Origin: CAKXIK01 sp050947015
Lineage (GTDB): Bacteria > Bacillota > Clostridia > Oscillospirales > Acutalibacteraceae
Length of the DNA stretch: 64,000 bases
Reading direction: 5' to 3'
Assembly: GCA_050947015.1 (NCBI GenBank)
Contig: JBMNVT010000005.1
Span: forward strand, 1 to 64,000
A program made the translations under genes and the position numbers. Positions 1 through 8,838 of the stretch are shown in pieces. How positions within the stretch are numbered: the first letter of the stretch is position 1; each line of letters opens with the position of its first letter. A model generated the notes under the pieces. It was not told the DNA's origin and did not search any database. It saw only the letters and a program-made list of their open reading frames with translations.

Positions 1-510
1 TTGTTTGATGCAGAAACAGAAAAACGGCCACACCGGGCTTTTACCCAATGTGACCGTGATTCCTTTTTTCCCGCTTGAAGACGTATGGATAATGGTTTTT
101 GAATTATCCCTTATCCGCTTCGCCTTTCCCTCCGGAATGTTGTGCAGTGTTACGGCGAGTACCAACATAGCCGATTTGCCAAGGCGCGAGCTCTTACCCT
201 CCGGCCGGTCAGCATTTACATGCAGGTGCGGAATAACAGAATCCAGCAACAGAAGAAAACCGATGCCGAGCAAAAAGCCGACGACGGCGGGAAACCATGC
301 TGTTTGTCCTTGATCAGAAGCCATTTCAATCGAAGGAATCAGCAGTGACCATACGGATGCGGCAATCATGACCCCGGAGGCAAATCCCAGCAGAAGCTTC
401 TGAATTGCCGGTTTCATTTCGCCCTTCATCAGGAACACCATTGCAGCGCCCGCTGAAGTGCCAAGCAGGGGAAGAACAATGCCAATAATAATTTTTACGG
501 TATCGTTCAT
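1..510 (-). CDS. ZIP-family metal transporter, N-terminal part, frame changes near window edge
   Basis: ZIP transporters move zinc or related divalent metals across the cytoplasmic membrane. Reading from the ATG at 510 (RBS AAAGGAG just upstream), the protein opens with a hydrophobic helix, then GFASGVMIAASVWSLLIP and, near residue 130, the family metal-site signature LHNIPEG. Family members normally continue with MAVGV and further membrane helices. Here the frame goes on as K-A-K-R-I-R-D-N and stays open but non-hydrophobic to the window edge, so the transporter looks interrupted or rearranged near 110-125. A short inverted repeat (87-93 with 103-109) sits at that point. It lies 76 bp downstream of the DUF1893 gene on the same strand. 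The family call is firm; whether the gene is broken or only joined to foreign DNA cannot be decided inside this window. Confidence 0.75.
   Translation of the reverse strand, partial: MNDTVKIIIGIVLPLLGTSAGAAMVFLMKGEMKPAIQKLLLGFASGVMIAASVWSLLIPSIEMASDQGQTAWFPAVVGFLLGIGFLLLLDSVIPHLHVNADRPEGKSSRLGKSAMLVLAVTLHNIPEGKAKRIRDNSKTIIHTSSSGKKGITVTLGKSPVWPFFCFCIKQ
87..109. repeat. Inverted repeat at the ZIP gene breakpoint
   Basis: GGATAAT at 87-93 and ATTATCC at 103-109 are perfect 7-base inverted arms separated by 9 bases. They lie immediately beyond the point where the ZIP protein stops resembling its family. It could be one end of an insertion element lying to the left, or an assembly join. No transposase is visible. 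Confidence 0.45.
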
Positions 511-586
511 AACAAAAACTCCTTTGTTGATGAATGAATCGGGTGGTGAACAGCTGTGCTGCAGCCGTGCCGCAAATAAAAACCAT

Positions 587-1084
587 TTACTTCGCCATCA
601 GTCGACGGATGGTTTCCTTCAGCGCACGGTATCCTGCTTCGGGTTCGCTTAATTCCAAAACAGATTGTTCCAGCGGGCAAAGTCCATCCCCTGTTCGGTT
701 GAAAATCATTTTCACCTCATGATCACAAGCGGAAGGAATGTTGTGCGCAGCCAGGTATTCCCGTGCCGCAGTGCTCATCGTCAGCGCAAAAACCTGCCGG
801 ACACCGCCGAGCACGACGATCATTGCCGCCGCCTTGCCGATGATTTTGTCCGCGAGTACAGCACCACGCAGCAGGTTTGGGTTTTGCTCATATGCCGCAA
901 GCAAAGGCTTTACGCCGCGTCCGCTTCCGGTGTGCACAATTTCTCCGTTTTGCAGAAGAATGCATGTGGCGGTTTCGGTCAAAATCATCTTCCGGGCTGC
1001 GGCCAATGCGGGTTCATCGCGGCCGGCAGCGGTAAAACTGCCGGCCGTGGTATGTCGTGAAAGATCAGTGTCTGCAGTTTTCAT
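587..1084 (-). CDS. DUF1893 family protein (cytidine-deaminase-like fold, function unknown)
   Basis: 165 aa. The core carries the pattern of the DUF1893/TM1506 family: ILLQNGEIVHTGSGRGVKPLL, then GAVLADKIIGKAAAMIVVLGGV, and a C-terminal half ending in CPLEQSVLEL. From family knowledge, these proteins have a deaminase-like fold but no proven reaction. The start at 1084 is chosen because AAAGGAG precedes it by about 8 bases; an upstream ATG at 1129 has no such site. The gene is transcribed toward the ZIP transporter, 76 bp away, and may share its transcript. No signal peptide or membrane segment is seen, so it is probably cytoplasmic. Confidence 0.8.
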   Translation of the reverse strand: MKTADTDLSRHTTAGSFTAAGRDEPALAAARKMILTETATCILLQNGEIVHTGSGRGVKPLLAAYEQNPNLLRGAVLADKIIGKAAAMIVVLGGVRQVFALTMSTAAREYLAAHNIPSACDHEVKMIFNRTGDGLCPLEQSVLELSEPEAGYRALKETIRRLMAK

Positions 1085-1285
1085 ATCAAAGCAACTCCTT
1101 TGCAATTTAAACGGGGATTTCCCTTTCATGTATCATCTTAACAGGTACAGCCGTAAAGAGGCTTCCGCGCCTGTTTTGCGCAAATAATGCCCCCTGCCGC
1201 AGGTTTCGCCGGGGCGTGTTGTATGCTTCGGAAAGAACGAAATTCTGACTGAAAAGCCTTTAAAAAAGATTTCAGAAAGCAGGTA

Positions 1286-2224
1286 TTAAATTAGGCCAAG
1301 CGTTTTGAGTACGAAAATAAGTCCAAACAAAGAAAACATCGAAAGAACCGAGGTAAACACCACAATTTGCCCGGCAAGGTCTCCGTCGCCGCCTTCTTCC
1401 TGCGCCATCGGGAAGCTGGAAACGGCAGTCGGCGCGCCAAACACGGCGGCAATCACCATCAGTTCAACTCCCCGGAATCCGAACAGCGCGCCGAGTGCAA
1501 CAAATACCGCCGGCACCAGAACCAGCCGCCCAAGCACCACAGCCATCAGCTGACGGATACCGCTACGGACACGGGAAAACTGAAAACTGCCGCCGAGCGA
1601 AACCAGCGCCAGCGGGGTCGCAATTTTTCCCCAATCAGTCATCGGGCTTGTCAGCAGCTGCGGCAGGTGCAGCCCAACAACCCGGCAGAGCACGGCGAGC
1701 ACACTGGCAATAATCAGTGGGTTCTTTGCGATACCCAACAGAATATGCGGCAAATTTGGCTTGGCGCTGCGGTTAATTTCCAGCGTAACCACCGAAAGAA
1801 CATTGAACATTGGAATCACAAAGGCAATCATCGCGGCGACGGCCGCACTGCCCTCGTCGCCGAACACAGCAGAAACCAGAGGCATGCCGAGAATGACAAA
1901 ATTGCTGCGCATAATTCCCTGCACCATAACGCCGCGGCGGCGAGGTTCCGGCTCGACCCGGGGAATCAACAAAGAGAGCAGCAAAAAGAGCACCGCAATT
2001 GAGACGCAGACGAACACAACAAATTTTCCGTTAAAAACAGATGCGAAATCGGAATTATAGATGCTCAAAAAAACATGTACCGGCAAAAATACGCGAAAAA
2101 CCAATCCGTTGAGTTTGGTAACGGTCGGTTCTCCCCAAACTTTGCATACACGCAGTACATATCCGAGAGCAATCGTCAAAAAAATCGGAAACACGGCGGA
2201 AAATGAAACCTGCAGATTTTCCAT
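1286..2224 (-). CDS. AEC family transporter (auxin efflux carrier type permease)
   Basis: 312 aa, with about ten hydrophobic segments spread over the whole length (e.g. FPIFLTIALGYVLRV at the N-terminus, IVVFTSVLSMFSLFGLIFVL at the C-terminus), the usual size and layout of bacterial AEC carriers. These export or import small organic acids such as malate or malonate; the substrate here is unknown. The start at 2224 follows an AAAGGA at 9 bases; an in-frame ATG 11 codons upstream lacks a site. The gene is divergent from an AraC regulator, which is the likely controller. A minus-strand promoter, TTGCAA-16-TACAAT, lies at 2267-2294. Confidence 0.85.
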   Translation of the reverse strand: MENLQVSFSAVFPIFLTIALGYVLRVCKVWGEPTVTKLNGLVFRVFLPVHVFLSIYNSDFASVFNGKFVVFVCVSIAVLFLLLSLLIPRVEPEPRRRGVMVQGIMRSNFVILGMPLVSAVFGDEGSAAVAAMIAFVIPMFNVLSVVTLEINRSAKPNLPHILLGIAKNPLIIASVLAVLCRVVGLHLPQLLTSPMTDWGKIATPLALVSLGGSFQFSRVRSGIRQLMAVVLGRLVLVPAVFVALGALFGFRGVELMVIAAVFGAPTAVSSFPMAQEEGGDGDLAGQIVVFTSVLSMFSLFGLIFVLKTLGLI

Positions 2225-2524
2225 CGGGGCACGATCCTTTCGTGTGAGATGTATCATATCTCTTGTATTGTATCACAATGGCCAAAGTTTGCAAGCTCCA
2301 CCCTGCAGCGCCCGGCAAAAACGGTTGGCATAATGTGAGATTAAAGAATGAAAAATAATTTTTGTGGAAAGCGCACAAATTTGGGCGCAAAATTCCTGAT
2401 GTGTTCAAAGATATTCAAAAAAAGACAGGTTTTTTGGAACCTTTTCCAATAGAATCTTGAAATAAATTTATGTTATAATGTCATCCGGGTTATCGTTTTC
2501 AAGTGGAAAGGAATTGATTGGTTC
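2225..2524. other. Divergent intergenic region, AEC transporter / AraC regulator
   Basis: 300 bases without a gene. Besides the minus-strand promoter it holds a TATAAT at 2474-2479 in front of the AraC gene, without a good -35 box, and the paired motif TTGGAAC / TTTTCCAA around 2434-2449. An AraC operator is likely somewhere here, but I cannot define it. Confidence 0.4.
2267..2294 (-). promoter_or_regulatory. Probable promoter of the AEC transporter gene
   Basis: On the minus strand, TTGCAA (2294-2289) and TACAAT (2272-2267) are spaced 16 bases apart, upstream of the start at 2224. Confidence 0.55.
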
Positions 2525-3313
2525 ATGCAGAATCATATTTTGCTGCTGAACATGGGGCTGGGCGCTGTGGTTCCGGTTTTGTGCGGCGAACATTTTTGCG
2601 AGCCGTCCCATTCGTTCGGGCCGGCCCGCCGCGAATATTATCTGTTGCATTTTGTTGCCGAGGGTTGCGGCGTGTACCATTGCGGCGGAGAAGACTATCA
2701 GGTGGGGCCGGGGCAGCTGTTTGTTATCCGCCCGGAGGAGATGACGGTTTACCGTGCGGATGCGCAGAATCCATGGCACTACATCTGGGTGGGATTTCGT
2801 GTCGGCGAACCACTCGAGGAAGAAATACGTATGCTGCTGCAGCAAAATGTGTTTACAATTCCGAATGCAAGGCGAATCTTTTTTGAAATTGCCGCAAGCG
2901 GGCAGCTGCACGCCTCCCGCGAGCTGTTTGTCTGCGGCAAGGTGTACGAGTTGCTTTCCATGATGATGGAAGCCTGCAGCCAACAGCAGACCGATATGAG
3001 CAATTATGTATTGCGCGCCAAGGATTATGTGGAGGCCAATTATGTCAGCGACCTCAGCGTGCAGGGGATTGCAAACTATCTGGGGCTCAGCCGCAGTTAT
3101 TTCAGTGCTATTTTCAAGCAGAGTGAAGGGGTGTCGCCGCAGGAATTTATCGTTGATTTACGGCTGCGCAAAGCAGGAGAGCTGATTGCAGAACGGGGAT
3201 ACCGCCCCGGAGAAGCCGCGGCTGCCTGCGGATATACCGACGTTTTCAACTTTTCAAAAATGTTTAAGCGTAAATTCGGCGTCCCGCCGGGACGATACCG
3301 CCGCGGACGATGA
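2525..3313 (+). CDS. AraC family transcriptional regulator with N-terminal cupin-like sensor
   Basis: 262 aa. Residues about 10-150 look like the AraC ligand-binding cupin (YYLLHFVAEGCGVYHCGGEDYQVGPGQLFVIRP). The last 100 residues hold two helix-turn-helix motifs (LSVQGIANYLGLSRSYFSAIFK and AAAACGYTDVFNFSKMFKRKFG). Such proteins activate neighbouring transport or catabolic genes on binding a small molecule. It is divergent from the AEC transporter, so that gene is its best candidate target. The RBS is GGAAAGGAA, 12-13 bases before the ATG. A rho-independent terminator follows at 3377-3419. Confidence 0.88.
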   Translation: MQNHILLLNMGLGAVVPVLCGEHFCEPSHSFGPARREYYLLHFVAEGCGVYHCGGEDYQVGPGQLFVIRPEEMTVYRADAQNPWHYIWVGFRVGEPLEEEIRMLLQQNVFTIPNARRIFFEIAASGQLHASRELFVCGKVYELLSMMMEACSQQQTDMSNYVLRAKDYVEANYVSDLSVQGIANYLGLSRSYFSAIFKQSEGVSPQEFIVDLRLRKAGELIAERGYRPGEAAAACGYTDVFNFSKMFKRKFGVPPGRYRRGR

Positions 3314-3376
3314 TTTTTCCGGTAAAACAAAGGCGTCTGAGCCTGAAAAGCGGCCGGACAAAATACAAGCAGTCGA

Positions 3377-3419
3377 CAGAACCGTTCTGATGCAGCCGCG
3401 TCGGAACGGTTCTGCTTTT
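3377..3419 (+). terminator. Rho-independent terminator after the AraC gene
   Basis: CAGAACCGTTC (3377-3387) pairs perfectly with GAACGGTTCTG (3404-3414), loop 16 bases, followed by CTTTTA. It also separates this gene from the convergent MATE gene. Confidence 0.75.
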
Positions 3420-3431
3420 ACACCGGCGGCG

Positions 3432-4802
3432 TCAGCTCCCAGGTGTTCCGGCTGCCTGTGTCCGGTCAAACGTATGCAGCCAATCTGATTTTTGATAATA
3501 AATCAGAAAACAGACGGAACTCAGGCTCCAGGTAAACGGATAAGCCCAGAAAATGAACTGGATCTGTCCGGTTGAGCGGGCAATCAGCGTGATGTACGCA
3601 ATCCGGATGACGCACCAGCAAACCAGCATGACGATCATCGGGACAATGGACTTTCCCGCTCCGCGCAGAATCCCGGCGATACAATGGGAAAATGCAAGCA
3701 AAAAGTAAAACAGCGTAACCGTGTGCGCCTGCAGCGCTCCAAATGCGATAACCTCGGGATCATCGTTAAAGGCGGAAACAAGGTACGGCGCCAACAGGAA
3801 GATCGTTACGCCAACCAGCTCTGCCAGAACAATACAGGTCAAAATCCCAAAACGGGCGCCTTTTTTGGCGCGTTCCCGTTCGCCGGCACCAAGGTTCTGC
3901 CCAATAAAGGTCGTCAGCGCAAGCGCAAAACTGGTAATCGGCAAAAAACCGAAGCCCTCAATTTTTGCATAAGCGCCGCAGCCGGCAACCGCTTTTGCGC
4001 CAAATGTGTTGATGCTGGACTGCACCACAAGGTTGGCCAGCGCGATGACTGAATTCTGCAGACCGCTTGGAATCCCCATTTGCAGGACCTGCTTTAGCAT
4101 ATCGCTGTGAAATCGGATTTTTCCCGGGACGATGCGGTATTCTGTTTTAATGCGGCAAAGGCGAAAGAAGCCGAGAAAGGCGCTCACGGATTGCGAAATA
4201 ACAGTTGCCAGTGCTGCGCCGCCAATCCCCCAGCGGAATACGGCGACGAAAAGCAGATCGAGCGCCACGTTGAGCGCAGAGGAAATAATCAGATAATAAA
4301 GCGGATGGCGACTGTCGCCGACTGCCTGAAAAATGCCGCTTGCCGTGTTGTAAAGCACAACGGACATAATTCCGGCAAAATAAATCCGAAAATATAGAAT
4401 GGAATTTGGCAGAACAGAATTCGGGGTGTCCATCAAACGTAGAATCTGCGGTGTCAAAAAAATTCCCGCCGCCGTCAGCACTGCGCCGGCAGTCAGCGCA
4501 AACGCAACGGTGGCGTGAATCGCCCGTGCGACACGCTCGCTGTCCCTTGCGCCGTAATAGCGGGCGATCACTACGCCTGCGCCGACAAAAATTCCGCTGA
4601 ACAAACCTACCAGCAAAAAAATCAGACTACCGGAGGATCCCACGGCGGCCAGGGCATCACTGCCCAAATAATTTCCCACCACAAGAGAATCCACTACATT
4701 GTAAAGCTGTTGAAACAGATTTCCCCAGAAAACCGGCAATGCAAACCGCACAATCGTTTTTCGGACGGAGCCCTGCGTCATTCTTGTCGATGCCTGTTCC
4801 AT
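3432..4802 (-). CDS. MATE family multidrug/cation efflux transporter
   Basis: 456 aa, the usual MATE length, with twelve hydrophobic segments in two related halves: FALPVFWGNLFQQLYNVVDS and later GIPSGLQNSVIALANLVVQS are the repeated family signatures. These proteins sit in the cytoplasmic membrane and expel drugs or organic cations using a sodium or proton gradient. It is the last gene of a three-gene set (response regulator, sensor kinase, transporter) on the minus strand, 55 bp after the kinase. This suggests that the two-component system controls its expression. The start follows an AAAGGG about 13 bases upstream. The substrate cannot be predicted. Confidence 0.88.
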   Translation of the reverse strand: MEQASTRMTQGSVRKTIVRFALPVFWGNLFQQLYNVVDSLVVGNYLGSDALAAVGSSGSLIFLLVGLFSGIFVGAGVVIARYYGARDSERVARAIHATVAFALTAGAVLTAAGIFLTPQILRLMDTPNSVLPNSILYFRIYFAGIMSVVLYNTASGIFQAVGDSRHPLYYLIISSALNVALDLLFVAVFRWGIGGAALATVISQSVSAFLGFFRLCRIKTEYRIVPGKIRFHSDMLKQVLQMGIPSGLQNSVIALANLVVQSSINTFGAKAVAGCGAYAKIEGFGFLPITSFALALTTFIGQNLGAGERERAKKGARFGILTCIVLAELVGVTIFLLAPYLVSAFNDDPEVIAFGALQAHTVTLFYFLLAFSHCIAGILRGAGKSIVPMIVMLVCWCVIRIAYITLIARSTGQIQFIFWAYPFTWSLSSVCFLIYYQKSDWLHTFDRTQAAGTPGS

Positions 4803-4857
4803 GAAAAAATTCAGACCCTTTCTGCATGTTCACCCTGAGGCGGATTCTGCGGTAGCG

Positions 4858-5859
4858 TTAAACAACCCGGCGGAACAGCCGCACAATAAAGCAGGCGCCG
4901 CAGCCCTCTTCGCTTTTTACGGTGATGCTGCCGCCGTGCAGCTCCACAATTTCTTTCGCCATCGCCAACCCAATGCCTACGCTTTCGGGAGCGGCGTTTT
5001 TTCCGCGGTGAAAGCGCCCAAACACCAGAGGTAAATCCTCGCGGCAGATTCCGCAGCCGCTGTCCTGCACGGCAATTTCGGAGAAAATCGGGCTGTCAGC
5101 GCAAACTACAGTGATGGTGCCGCCTTCCGGCGTATGTTCCACCGCATTCTTCAGGAGGTTGACAAATACCTCGCGCATCCAGTTCCGGTCGACGGAAACC
5201 AGCATTCCGGTTTCGCCCTCGCAGGAATAGGTAATATTTTTCAGCTCTATTGGAATTTTGAGCGGCCGCAGCGCATTCTCCAGCACCTCGCTGACAACGG
5301 TTTCCTCTCTGTGCAGCTCAACGGTTCCGGCGTCTAGCCGGGAAAGCTTGAGCAGCGAGGCAAGCAGCCATTGCATCCGATCCAACTGCTGTTGGATACT
5401 GCAGGTAAATTCGGCGCGCTTTTCCGGCGGAAGGTTACTGTCGCAGAGCAGATCCGTCATCACCAGCATGGAGGTCAGCGGCGTTTTCAGCTGGTGGCTG
5501 ATATCTGAAATTGAACCGGAAAGTGCAATTTTGTCCTTTTGCAATGTTTTGGATTGCTCCCAGAGCATAATTGTCATCTTATAAATTTCATTTTTAAGAA
5601 TACTGATTTCCCCTTCTTCGTTGTCACGAACATCCAGCACCTCGCTGCCGGATGCAACCGATCGAAGGTAATCACTCAAACCGGAAAGCTCGCGCATTCT
5701 GGCGGCGGTATAACGCAGAAACAGGAGCAGCGGAACCGTTCCGCTTCCCAGCGCCCACCAAACGGCCAGCTGCGGCCAGAGGACTGCGCAGGTGACGAAT
5801 GCGGCGACGCAAAAAACGGAAAAAAATAAAATATTTCGAAACGCCCGATTGTGCAGCAT
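4858..5859 (-). CDS. Two-component sensor histidine kinase, short-input type
   Basis: 333 aa. Two membrane helices (about residues 9-29 and 31-50) have almost no extracytoplasmic loop between them, as in intramembrane-sensing kinases of Firmicutes that report cell-envelope stress or antimicrobial peptides. Then come a linker, the H box SDISHQLKTPLTSM (phosphorylated His near residue 122), the N box VNLLKNAVEHTPEGG and the G boxes DSGCGI and GIGLAMAKEIV. The start at 5859 follows AAGGAG by about 9 bases; longer versions would overlap the regulator gene. It is encoded 34 bp after the OmpR-type regulator and before the MATE gene. Confidence 0.88.
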   Translation of the reverse strand: MLHNRAFRNILFFSVFCVAAFVTCAVLWPQLAVWWALGSGTVPLLLFLRYTAARMRELSGLSDYLRSVASGSEVLDVRDNEEGEISILKNEIYKMTIMLWEQSKTLQKDKIALSGSISDISHQLKTPLTSMLVMTDLLCDSNLPPEKRAEFTCSIQQQLDRMQWLLASLLKLSRLDAGTVELHREETVVSEVLENALRPLKIPIELKNITYSCEGETGMLVSVDRNWMREVFVNLLKNAVEHTPEGGTITVVCADSPIFSEIAVQDSGCGICREDLPLVFGRFHRGKNAAPESVGIGLAMAKEIVELHGGSITVKSEEGCGACFIVRLFRRVV

Positions 5860-5893
5860 CAGTCTACTCTCCTTCCTCTTATTTTCCGGAATC

Positions 5894-6574
5894 TCAGTCC
5901 TGTCCCACGCGATATCCAAGGCCGCGAACCGTGCGGATAATTTTCGGATCCTGCGGGTCGTCCTCAATTTTATCGCGCAGGCGCTTCACATAAACCGTCA
6001 GCGTGTTATCGTTGACAAAGTCGCCGGCAACGTCCCAGATTTCCTCCAGCAGCTGGTTGCGCGTCAGGGTCTGGCCTTCGTGGTTCAGCAGAGCAAGCAG
6101 AAGCCGGTATTCCAGCGCGGTAAGAATAATCTCGCTTCCGTTTTTTGTAACCTTGGCCTGTGCAAGGTTTACCGTCAGCCCGCAGCGTTCCAGCACGCCC
6201 GGAGCGCCGGAGTTCCCGGCCACTCTGCGGAGCACAGTGCGGATACGTGAAAGCAGCTCGCGCACCCGGAACGGTTTTGTGACATAATCATCCGCACCCA
6301 TGTCCAGCCCCATCACAATGCTGACCTCTTCGTCGCATGCGGTAAGAAAAATTACCGGAGCGTTGTTTTTCTGCCGTGAAAGGCGGCAAAGGTCAAATCC
6401 ACTGCCGTCCGGAAGAGAAACGTCCAGCAGCAGCAGAGCGAACGTTTCGCGCGCAATGGCCTTTTGTGCATCGGCAAAGGTGGAACAGACACAGGTTTCG
6501 TACCCTTCGCTTTTCAAAGAATAGTCAAGACCGGCGGCAATTGTGCGGTCGTCTTCAACTAATAAGATTTTCAT
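5894..6574 (-). CDS. OmpR/PhoB-type response regulator
   Basis: 226 aa. The receiver domain has acidic pocket residues near positions 8-9 (LVEDD) and phosphoacceptor Asp51 (LLLLDVSLPDG), then the TKPF switch region. The C-terminal half is a winged helix (ALEYRLLLALLNHEGQTLTR, then KIEDDPQDPKIIRTVRGLGY). It is the first gene of the regulator-kinase-MATE set and the expected partner of the kinase. The RBS AAGGGG precedes the ATG. No ABC transporter of the BceAB/VirABC kind, commonly paired with this regulator class, is next to it; the MATE pump takes that place. Confidence 0.9.
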   Translation of the reverse strand: MKILLVEDDRTIAAGLDYSLKSEGYETCVCSTFADAQKAIARETFALLLLDVSLPDGSGFDLCRLSRQKNNAPVIFLTACDEEVSIVMGLDMGADDYVTKPFRVRELLSRIRTVLRRVAGNSGAPGVLERCGLTVNLAQAKVTKNGSEIILTALEYRLLLALLNHEGQTLTRNQLLEEIWDVAGDFVNDNTLTVYVKRLRDKIEDDPQDPKIIRTVRGLGYRVGQD

Positions 6575-6738
6575 CAGAGCAAAACCCCTTGTACAACATT
6601 TTCTGTTTTATTGTACCACACATTTTCTGCCGCGGCATCTTTTATTTTTGCAAACAGGGTTCACAAGCGTGGCACTTAACAAAATATTTACAATTCTTGT
6701 GTGCCGCAAAGCTTGATTTTTTTATCTTGGCGATATAG

Positions 6739-6778
6739 TATAATATAAGACTTAGCACTCAAAGAAATTGAGTGCTAA
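6739..6778 (+). promoter_or_regulatory. Perfect CIRCE operator (HrcA site) with -10 box upstream of htpG
   Basis: TTAGCACTC (6752-6760), a 9-base spacer and GAGTGCTAA (6770-6778) form the canonical HrcA-binding inverted repeat without a mismatch. A TATAAT at 6739-6744 puts the expected transcription start at the operator edge. The -35 box is poor (TTGATT at 6713-6718, spacing not ideal). HrcA represses class I heat-shock genes by this element. htpG is the only gene downstream before the terminator at 8839-8884. Confidence 0.93.
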
Positions 6779-6883
6779 ACAAAGAAAAAGCTCCGGCGGC
6801 TTTTTTTGTCCGGAACGCCGGAACGCTGGCAGTTCCCAAGTCCTAAGAGCGATTCCCAATGATTTTCAAAGAGGTGCAGTATC

Positions 6884-8812
6884 ATGGAACAAAAACAATT
6901 TAAGGCCGAATCAAAAAAATTGCTGGACATGATGATCCACTCCATTTACACACACAAAGAAATTTTTCTGCGCGAGCTGATCTCAAATGCGAGCGACGCC
7001 ATCGACAAGCTTTATTACCGCGCGCTGACGGAAAATATTACAGGGCTCAACCGCGATGATTTTGCAATCGATCTTTCAGTGGATAAGGCCGCCCGCACGA
7101 TCACAATTCGCGACAACGGCTGCGGCATGACAAAGGCGGAGTTGGAAGAGAACCTTGGCACCATTGCCAAAAGCGGTTCGCTCGATTTTAAAAAGGACGC
7201 TTCCGATGATAAGGCGAAGGATGATATTGATGTGATCGGTCAGTTTGGCGTCGGCTTTTATTCGGCGTTCATGGTCGCCAAACGCGTCACGGTAAAAAGC
7301 CGCGCTTACAACAGCGGCGAGGCGTGGTGCTGGCAGTCATCCGGTGCGGACGGCTATACGATTGAACCGTGCGACAAGGCGGATCACGGCACAGAAATCG
7401 TGCTGGAGGTCATGGACAATACCGATGAGGAAAATTACGATGAGTTCCTCGATTCCTATCGTCTGCAGGCCATTGTCCGCAAATATTCCGACTATATTCG
7501 TTACCCGATCCGCATGGATGTAGAGCATTCCCGCCCCAAGGCAAAGCCCGAGGGCGAAGAATCGACTGAAGAGGATAAGGACAAAGCACCCGAATACGAA
7601 ACCTATACCGAGAACGAAACGCTCAACAGCATGGTCCCGCTCTGGAAGAAAAATAAAAACGAAATTAAGCCTGAGGAATATAATCAGTTTTATAAGGACA
7701 AATTTTATGATTACGAGGATCCGCTGCGCGTGATCCACAGTGCCACCGAGGGCGCAGCAACTTACAATGCGCTGTTGTTTATTCCCGCGCGCCCGGCTAT
7801 GGGGTATTATACCACGGAGTTTGAAAAGGGTTTGCAGCTTTACGCTTCCGGCGTGCTGATTATGGACAAATGCGCCGACTTGCTGCCGGATTATTTCAGT
7901 TTTGTGCGCGGTCTGGTCGATTCGCAAGACCTTCAGCTGAATATTTCGCGCGAAATGCTGCAGCACGACCGTCAGCTCAAGCTGATCGAATCCCGTTTGG
8001 AAAAGAAGATCCACGACGAGCTGCTTTCCATGCTGAAAAATGACCGGGAAAAATACGAACAGTTCTGGAAGAATTTTGGTCTGCAGCTGAAGTACGGCGT
8101 TTATTCGGACTACGGCACACACAAGGATTTTCTGCAGGATCTGCTGCTGTTTGCCTGCACCGGCCGCGACAAGCCCTGTACGCTGCAGGAATATGTTGAT
8201 GCGATGAAGGAAGACCAGAAGTATATCTATTATGCCTGCGGTTCCGACAATGCGCAGATCGCAAAGCTGCCGCAGACGGAGCTTCTGCGCGACAAGGGAT
8301 TTGAAATTCTTACTCTGACCGATGATATTGACGAGTTTGTCATGCGCGTTCTGAATGAATTTTCCGGCAAACAGTTCCGTTCCGTTTCCTCCGACGACCT
8401 CGGTCTGGAAGAGGACGAAAAGAAAGAAGAAATCAAAAAGCAGACCGAAGAAAATACCGATCTGTTTGAAGCGATGAAAAAATCTCTCGACGGCAAAGTA
8501 ACAAAGGTCGTGCTTTCTGCCCGCCTCAAGAGCCATCCGGTCTGCCTTTCCACCGAGGGCGGTCTTTCGCTCGAAATGGAAAAGGTGCTCAACGCCATGC
8601 CGAACGGACAGAAGGTCACCGCGCAGCGAGTGCTGGAAATCAACGGCAACCACCCGATCTTCGCCAAGCTGAAAGCACTGAAAGACACCGATGAAGAAAA
8701 GCTCGGCGTATATGCCCGCCTGCTTTATGCGCAGGCGCTGCTCATCGAAGGTCTGTCGGTCGAAGACCCGGTTGCCTTCTCCGAAGAGCTTTGTAAGCTG
8801 ATGGAAGAATAA
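6884..8812 (+). CDS. htpG: Chaperone HtpG (bacterial Hsp90)
   Basis: 642 aa, full length for HtpG. The N-terminal GHKL ATPase domain shows LRELISNASDAIDKL, DNGCGM and GQFGVGFYSAFMV. The middle domain has the catalytic-loop region NISREMLQ, and the C-terminal dimerisation part ends in a plain EE. It is an ATP-dependent cytoplasmic dimeric chaperone acting late in client folding. The RBS AAAGAGGTG precedes the ATG. It is a single-gene unit between the CIRCE element and the terminator at 8839. Control by CIRCE differs from Bacillus subtilis, where htpG is not an HrcA target. Confidence 0.97.
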   Translation: MEQKQFKAESKKLLDMMIHSIYTHKEIFLRELISNASDAIDKLYYRALTENITGLNRDDFAIDLSVDKAARTITIRDNGCGMTKAELEENLGTIAKSGSLDFKKDASDDKAKDDIDVIGQFGVGFYSAFMVAKRVTVKSRAYNSGEAWCWQSSGADGYTIEPCDKADHGTEIVLEVMDNTDEENYDEFLDSYRLQAIVRKYSDYIRYPIRMDVEHSRPKAKPEGEESTEEDKDKAPEYETYTENETLNSMVPLWKKNKNEIKPEEYNQFYKDKFYDYEDPLRVIHSATEGAATYNALLFIPARPAMGYYTTEFEKGLQLYASGVLIMDKCADLLPDYFSFVRGLVDSQDLQLNISREMLQHDRQLKLIESRLEKKIHDELLSMLKNDREKYEQFWKNFGLQLKYGVYSDYGTHKDFLQDLLLFACTGRDKPCTLQEYVDAMKEDQKYIYYACGSDNAQIAKLPQTELLRDKGFEILTLTDDIDEFVMRVLNEFSGKQFRSVSSDDLGLEEDEKKEEIKKQTEENTDLFEAMKKSLDGKVTKVVLSARLKSHPVCLSTEGGLSLEMEKVLNAMPNGQKVTAQRVLEINGNHPIFAKLKALKDTDEEKLGVYARLLYAQALLIEGLSVEDPVAFSEELCKLMEE

Positions 8813-8838
8813 TTTTCCGATTCACGTTCCCAAAGATA

